In this document: piece after piece, positions 55,207 through 58,914 of the stretch
How the letters are laid out: every line of letters starts with the position of its first letter
Numbering within the stretch: the first letter of the stretch is position 1
Source: a virus
DNA length: 58,914 bases
Virus record (IMG/VR): IMGVR_UViG_3300031565_014856
Coordinates: 1 to 58,914 of that record
Reading direction: 5' to 3' (one strand)
The notes under the pieces: model-generated
Databases searched by the model: none
What the model was told of the DNA's origin: nothing
What the model saw: only the letters and a program-made list of their open reading frames with translations
Translations under genes and position numbers: made by a program

Positions 55207-55245
55207 GTAAATATAAGCATTTTTTCCGAGACTAAAAAATTAATT
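55207..55245 (-). promoter_or_regulatory. Class I phage promoter
   Basis: Minus strand TTTTTTAGTCTCGGA, then AAAAATGCTTATATTTACC; ATG at 55182 follows by about 25 bases. Confidence 0.65.
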
Positions 55246-55465
55246 TTTAACAAAATCTTAACATGAGGCTGAAAACCAACCTCTTGGGGAGCATATAACT
55301 AAAGTCTTTACGCCTCGGGAAAGAAAGTCTTGCACCTGCGACCCCTGCCCGCCCGCGTATATGGAATAAATAATAAAAGGTTTTAAATCTTAACCGAACT
55401 TTAACATCCAAGAATGTCCAAACCCCACGAAATTTATTAAATTAGCTTAAAATAACTATGTACTG
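55246..55465. other. Strand-switch region, GC-rich island, no gene seen
   Basis: 220 bases between divergent gene blocks. Plus strand holds two TTAACA-type pairs with 11-bp spacing (around 55251-55266 and 55387-55404), an inverted repeat GAGGCTG/CAACCTC, and a GC-rich stretch (CTGCGACCCCTGCCCGCCCG near 55338-55357) unlike the rest. Possible regulatory hub, small RNA or replication start. No ORF above 30 codons of interest. Confidence 0.5.
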
Positions 55466-55711
55466 ATGGGAAAATCTTATCGTAAAACCCCAATCATTGG
55501 CATTGCCGGTGACTCAGAAAAGAAAGACAAGCAAATTGCTAACGGAAAATTCCGAAAAAGATCCAAACAAAAGCTTCACGAAGAAGATCTCGATGGATTA
55601 CCATACGATCTCGATGAAGTCTACAATAAATGGTCCATGGCCAAAGACGGAAAGACTTATCTCGATCCCGACTCCGATTATTATAAAGAAGGAAAGTGGC
55701 GTAGAAAATAA
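55466..55711 (+). CDS. Small hypothetical protein, first plus-strand gene
   Basis: 81 aa, basic and acidic clusters (KKDKQIANGKFRKRSKQKLH, then DLDGLPYDLDEVYNKW). Leader has class II-type repeats and a TAAATTAG-like box. Not recognised. Confidence 0.65.
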   Translation: MGKSYRKTPIIGIAGDSEKKDKQIANGKFRKRSKQKLHEEDLDGLPYDLDEVYNKWSMAKDGKTYLDPDSDYYKEGKWRRK

Positions 55712-55747
55712 TTTTTATTTCTCAGATTTTTTGATTATATTTGTCAT
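55712..55747 (+). promoter_or_regulatory. Class I phage promoter on the plus strand, leaderless start
   Basis: TTTTTATTTCTCAG, ATTTTTTG and ATTATATTTGTCAT precede the RNA ligase ATG at 55748. It is the plus-strand copy of the motif seen before minus-strand operons, which supports a promoter role for the whole family. Confidence 0.75.
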
Positions 55748-56911
55748 ATGAAGTACATGCTTACATATGAGGATGGACAAGAAGTCTGCAAACACTACAA
55801 GAACTTCAATTTTTCTGAACACCAATTTCGAATAAGAGGTTTTAAAGTGTCTACGTTTGATTATTTCATATGTGGTTATAACGATTTCGCGAAGCCCCTT
55901 CCACACAAGTCCGAAGTGAATGCGTTTGATATGAGGGGTGTGACGTTCGTCTTTAATAAAGATGGAACTTTGTGGAATAAATTCTTCATGTTGCCAAAGT
56001 TCTTCAACCTGAATCAAATCGAGGAAACTCAATATCTTAAGGTAAAAGATAAGAAGATCAAACACATTTCTTGTAAGGAAGACGGATCATTGGTAACATT
56101 CATGATGACTCCTGACGAAAAGCTGTTTTCCAAGACCATAAGAGGATTTGATAACGATCAGGCGGTGGCTGCCATGAATTTACTTGGCGCATGGGAAGAA
56201 CGTATGATATGGGTGAAAACTCTTCTTCGACAGGGACTAACCCCGTTGTTTGAATACGTGTCTTGGGATAACAGAATCGTTCTAAAATATTCTAAGCCAC
56301 AGTTGAGATTCATTGGGGTAAGAGATAGTTACAATGGAATGTTCTTTCCTGCCTCTGAGATGAACCAGGCTTACATCCCTGAAGGTGTATATGTTATACC
56401 CAAGGTAGATGCGACTCTCGATGAGTTGATTGAGTTATCTAAGACCGAGGAGAACATTGAAGGATGGGTTGTGATATTCGAAGATGGTACCATGATCAAG
56501 ATCAAGACCCTGTGGTACTTTAACATACACGGTGTGAGAACCGAAAGCATCTTTAGAGAGGATTACATCATTAAGAATTATTATGAAGAAACACTGGATG
56601 ATGTGTTGGCGCAGTTGGATCCAAATGAAGACAAAGATGCGTTTGATTTTGTTAACGTGGTAACACACGCCATTGATAAGTATTCTAATCACATTGATGA
56701 ATGTGTAGAGGAAATGGCGAACCAATTGAATTTGAATTATAATGAAGATTGGAGCAAATTTGCCACAGAAATGCACAAGAAACCATACTTCCAATATGTA
56801 AAATTTTGGATACAGGATAAGAATGAATACAAGAAGCGTAAGATAGAAAATGTGTTGGCACTTACGTATAGATTAAAAAGAGCCCAACAAATAGTGGAAA
56901 AATGGAAATAG
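55748..56911 (+). CDS. rnlA: RNA ligase 1, T4 RnlA-like
   Basis: 387 aa, close to T4 Rnl1 (374 aa). Nucleotidyl-transfer motif I is CKEDGSLV near residue 111, the adenylated Lys. MLPKFFNLNQ upstream and EGWVVIFEDGTMIKIKT near 235 (motifs IV-V) match Rnl1. The C-terminal helical domain is present. T4 Rnl1 repairs tRNAs cut in the anticodon loop by host PrrC. Here the natural substrates may include the phage's own interrupted or permuted tRNAs. Start chosen at the ATG just behind the promoter box. Confidence 0.9.
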   Translation: MKYMLTYEDGQEVCKHYKNFNFSEHQFRIRGFKVSTFDYFICGYNDFAKPLPHKSEVNAFDMRGVTFVFNKDGTLWNKFFMLPKFFNLNQIEETQYLKVKDKKIKHISCKEDGSLVTFMMTPDEKLFSKTIRGFDNDQAVAAMNLLGAWEERMIWVKTLLRQGLTPLFEYVSWDNRIVLKYSKPQLRFIGVRDSYNGMFFPASEMNQAYIPEGVYVIPKVDATLDELIELSKTEENIEGWVVIFEDGTMIKIKTLWYFNIHGVRTESIFREDYIIKNYYEETLDDVLAQLDPNEDKDAFDFVNVVTHAIDKYSNHIDECVEEMANQLNLNYNEDWSKFATEMHKKPYFQYVKFWIQDKNEYKKRKIENVLALTYRLKRAQQIVEKWK

Positions 56912-57945
56912 TGGTTTTAAATAGAGATGACTTTCGTAACGGTGTTTTCGAACGCGATGGTTACCAATGTGTGATTTGTAAAGAACCCGCTGTTGATGCT
57001 CACCACATCATGGAAAGACGATTGTTTGCCAATGGTGGATACTTTCTTGATAATGGTGCATCGCTCTGTGAGAAGCATCACCTTGAAGCAGAAATGACTA
57101 CTTTAGATTGTGATACCATACGTTCTGCCGCGGGCATAACGCGCGTTATATTACCAGACCATCTCTATACCGAAGTGGAATATGATAAGTGGGGTAACGA
57201 AATACTTAAAAGCGGTGAGCGATTGCAAGGAGAATTGTTTAATGATGAATCAGTTCAAAAGATACTTAAACAAGGAAACGTACTTGGTGATTTTACAAAC
57301 AGAATCAAATATCCAAGAACGTATCACTTACCTTGGTCTCCAGGGATGAATAGGGATGATCGAATGATGACAGATGTGGGTATATTTGATGGCCAACAAG
57401 TGATGATATGTGAGAAACTTGATGGAGAAAACACGACCTGGTATAAAGATCACATGCACGCAAGATCAATAAATACAGATTCACACCCATCAAGAAATTG
57501 GGTAAAGAATTTATGGGCCCAAAAGGCGTACAATATTCCTGATGGGTGGAGAGTGTGTGGCGAGAATTTGTTTGCAAAACACGCCATACATTATGCTGAA
57601 GAAAACGGAAACGCCCTTAAAACATTTTTCTATATGTTCTCTATATGGGACGAAAGAAATGTGTGTTTAAGTTGGAAAGAAACAAAAGAATGGGCGGAAC
57701 TGTTAGAACTTGATTTAGTCCCAGTTTATTACGAAGGAGTTTACGATGAAGATGTAATAGAAAGGATTAATAAAACCATGGAACAAAATCCAGGAACTGT
57801 TGAGGGATATGTAATTCGTTTAACGAGGGAATATCACTATTCAGAGTTCAGGAATGTTTGTGGGAAATACGTAAGAAAAAACCACGTCCAAAACAACCAC
57901 GGACATTGGGCCCAACAAAAAATAACAAAGAATGAGCTCATATAG
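56902..57945 (+). CDS. HNH-type zinc domain fused to an RNA ligase
   Basis: 347 aa. Residues 1-80 contain FERDGYQCVICKEPAVDAHHIMERR and a later CEKHHLEAE, an HNH-type Cys/His zinc fold. Residues 130-345 are an RNA ligase: motif I CEKLDGENTTWYKD near residue 170, WRVCGENLFAKH (motif III-like), VEGYVIRLTRE and GKYVRKNHV (motifs IV-V). Start overlaps the previous gene by 10 bases. Fusion of a possible nuclease with a ligase suggests coupled cutting and joining of RNA, but nuclease activity is not shown. Confidence 0.85.
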   Translation: MEIVVLNRDDFRNGVFERDGYQCVICKEPAVDAHHIMERRLFANGGYFLDNGASLCEKHHLEAEMTTLDCDTIRSAAGITRVILPDHLYTEVEYDKWGNEILKSGERLQGELFNDESVQKILKQGNVLGDFTNRIKYPRTYHLPWSPGMNRDDRMMTDVGIFDGQQVMICEKLDGENTTWYKDHMHARSINTDSHPSRNWVKNLWAQKAYNIPDGWRVCGENLFAKHAIHYAEENGNALKTFFYMFSIWDERNVCLSWKETKEWAELLELDLVPVYYEGVYDEDVIERINKTMEQNPGTVEGYVIRLTREYHYSEFRNVCGKYVRKNHVQNNHGHWAQQKITKNELI

Positions 57946-58147
57946 TATGATGTGGGAATGGGAAAAGGAACAGGAAAAGATTGTGCCAAAACCCATAGAT
58001 GAAAATTGCAAAGAGGGACAACGTATCTTTTGGATTCAATTTGGAAATGATACAAGATATGAAGGGACCCTTAAAAAATGGAAAAATGGCGGGCAATTTG
58101 CCGATATTGAAATGGATGATGGTAGCATAATAGAATTTGAATTTTAA
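57932..58147 (+). CDS. Small hypothetical protein
   Basis: 71 aa. A beta-strand motif GQRIFWIQFGNDTRYEGTLKKW and IEMDDGSIIEFEF suggests a small SH3-like barrel. Overlaps the ligase end by 14 bases. Confidence 0.65.
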   Translation: MSSYSMMWEWEKEQEKIVPKPIDENCKEGQRIFWIQFGNDTRYEGTLKKWKNGGQFADIEMDDGSIIEFEF

Positions 58148-58157
58148 AAAAGAAAAA

Positions 58158-58652
58158 ATGGACGACCAAGCTAAAATTTACGTGATGCCGAAAGTTCAGT
58201 TTCACGACACTCTAAACAAAAATGATATCGATGATATGAATGTCGATGAATTTGTAAAAATTGCTTTCATAAGCATAAATGATTCTGATGGTGAGTATTA
58301 CCACCAACCGTTATTTCACCATGATCACCATAATGTTTTAAATCTATGGTTTGATGATGTTGAACACGATTTGGAAATTTCTCCAACAAACAAAGGTGTG
58401 AACAGTGCTTTTTCTAAAGAACAAGCAAAGAAAATAATTGAGTTTTTGGAATCAAACAAGCACGCAAAAACTGTATTGATTCATTGCGCTGCTGGTATAA
58501 GCAGAAGTGGTGCAGTGGGAAGGGTGGCGTTGGAATATCTTCAAGGCAACAGAGAACAATTCAAAATGAATAATAATCAAATAAGCCCCAATCCGCGAGT
58601 CGAAAGAATGTTAAATGAAGCATGGAGGGAATCAAAACAAAATCGTAGATAA
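58158..58652 (+). CDS. Dual-specificity protein phosphatase
   Basis: 164 aa from ATG at 58158, just after the upstream stop. The Cys-phosphatase signature HCAAGISRSG (H-C-x5-R-S) lies near residue 113, and a His/Asp-rich stretch (PLFHHDHHNVLNLWFDDVEHD) precedes it, with the general-acid Asp. The enzyme hydrolyses phospho-Tyr or phospho-Ser/Thr. It could reset host phosphosignalling during infection. Confidence 0.85.
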   Translation: MDDQAKIYVMPKVQFHDTLNKNDIDDMNVDEFVKIAFISINDSDGEYYHQPLFHHDHHNVLNLWFDDVEHDLEISPTNKGVNSAFSKEQAKKIIEFLESNKHAKTVLIHCAAGISRSGAVGRVALEYLQGNREQFKMNNNQISPNPRVERMLNEAWRESKQNRR

Positions 58653-58653
58653 A

Positions 58654-58914
58654 ATGGATGCAACAAAGAAAACACCGTGTCCCAGCTGTGACTGTGACAA
58701 AATGGGTGGATGGGGAGGAAGCTTTGGGGGTAGAATAAATTCATGGAAGCTGAAGTGTCCCGAATGCGATTTTACAATCCTCATAGTCCCAATGAAACCT
58801 AAGTATGAATATACTATCTCTGCTCGTTCTGAAGAAGAAATAATAGAACGTGAAGAAAAACGGAACGAATGGAGCATTAAAAGAGACAAATTAAAAAAAT
58901 TAAGAGAAGAAATT
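58654..58914 (+). CDS. Zinc-ribbon protein, cut off by the window end
   Basis: 87 codons seen, open at the right edge. CPSCDCDKM and CPECDF make a zinc ribbon; the rest is a basic and acidic helix. Start ATG at 58654 lies two bases after the phosphatase stop. Confidence 0.6.
   Translation, partial: MDATKKTPCPSCDCDKMGGWGGSFGGRINSWKLKCPECDFTILIVPMKPKYEYTISARSEEEIIEREEKRNEWSIKRDKLKKLREEI

Overview
The window reads as part of a large double-stranded DNA phage genome whose host is probably a member of the Bacteroidota. It is AT-rich and packed with small genes that overlap by 1-20 bases. The replication and repair genes are T4-like: a clamp-loader ATPase, a FEN-type 5' nuclease, an ATP-dependent DNA ligase, RNA ligase 1, a polynucleotide-kinase-like P-loop protein and dCMP deaminase. 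Two observations point to the host. Most genes have A/T-rich start regions with no Shine-Dalgarno, and the recurrent promoters carry a TAnnTTTG-type -7 element. No head, tail, packaging or polymerase genes are seen, so this is an auxiliary/metabolic region. I cannot name the phage.

Layout. From 1 to 55182 almost everything is on the minus strand (one exception at 15583-16002). From 55466 to the end everything is on the plus strand. Region 1-12353 holds NAD salvage genes (pncB, pncA, nadE), a radical SAM protein, a MESH1-like HD hydrolase, dCMP deaminase, a DUF4031/PTH2-like fusion and a cold-shock protein. Region 12416-14500 holds a TROVE/Ro60 protein preceded by two homologous small RNAs that could be its Y RNAs. 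Region 14496-22400 mixes small genes (DUF2061-APS kinase, SiaC-like, ClpP) with tRNAs. Here a CTA-anticodon tRNA lies about 0.6 kb from a PTH2-family gene whose fifth codon is TAG. Region 22400-28080 is a dense non-coding RNA array: ordinary tRNAs, tRNAs with enlarged D-loops, tRNAs interrupted by 53 and about 143 nt, two tRNAs that look circularly permuted, degenerate tRNAs, and two paralogous structured RNAs with boxA-like heads. An HNH endonuclease and an exported DUF1593-type hydrolase are embedded in it. Region 28385-43410 holds a glucosaminidase, the FEN nuclease, clamp loader, Nudix, DNA ligase, RlaP-type nucleotidyltransferase and rhomboid. Region 43422-55182 holds an SPFH protein, an OmpR-type regulator, a P-loop kinase, a YkuK-type RNase-H-like protein and a metallopeptidase. 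The plus-strand block encodes RNA ligase 1, an HNH-RNA ligase fusion and a dual-specificity phosphatase.

How the parts fit together. Transcription appears to use two promoter classes. One class, repeated more than twelve times, couples an upstream T-rich/TCGGG element to a TTATATTWG box. The other has 11-bp-phased TTAACA repeats upstream of a similar box and fronts the regulator gene itself, the SPFH gene, the candidate Y-RNA/TROVE locus and a tRNA. By analogy with T4 MotA, the encoded OmpR-type protein is the obvious candidate reader of those repeats. RNA biology dominates the window: about 20 tRNAs, a Ro60 protein, RNA ligases, a kinase, an RlaP-like nucleotidyltransferase and two PTH2-like proteins. 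This suggests a module that makes, checks and repairs tRNAs during infection, while the NAD genes rebuild a cofactor that many anti-phage systems destroy.

All functional names come from motifs and family resemblance read by eye. No database search or folding program was run.
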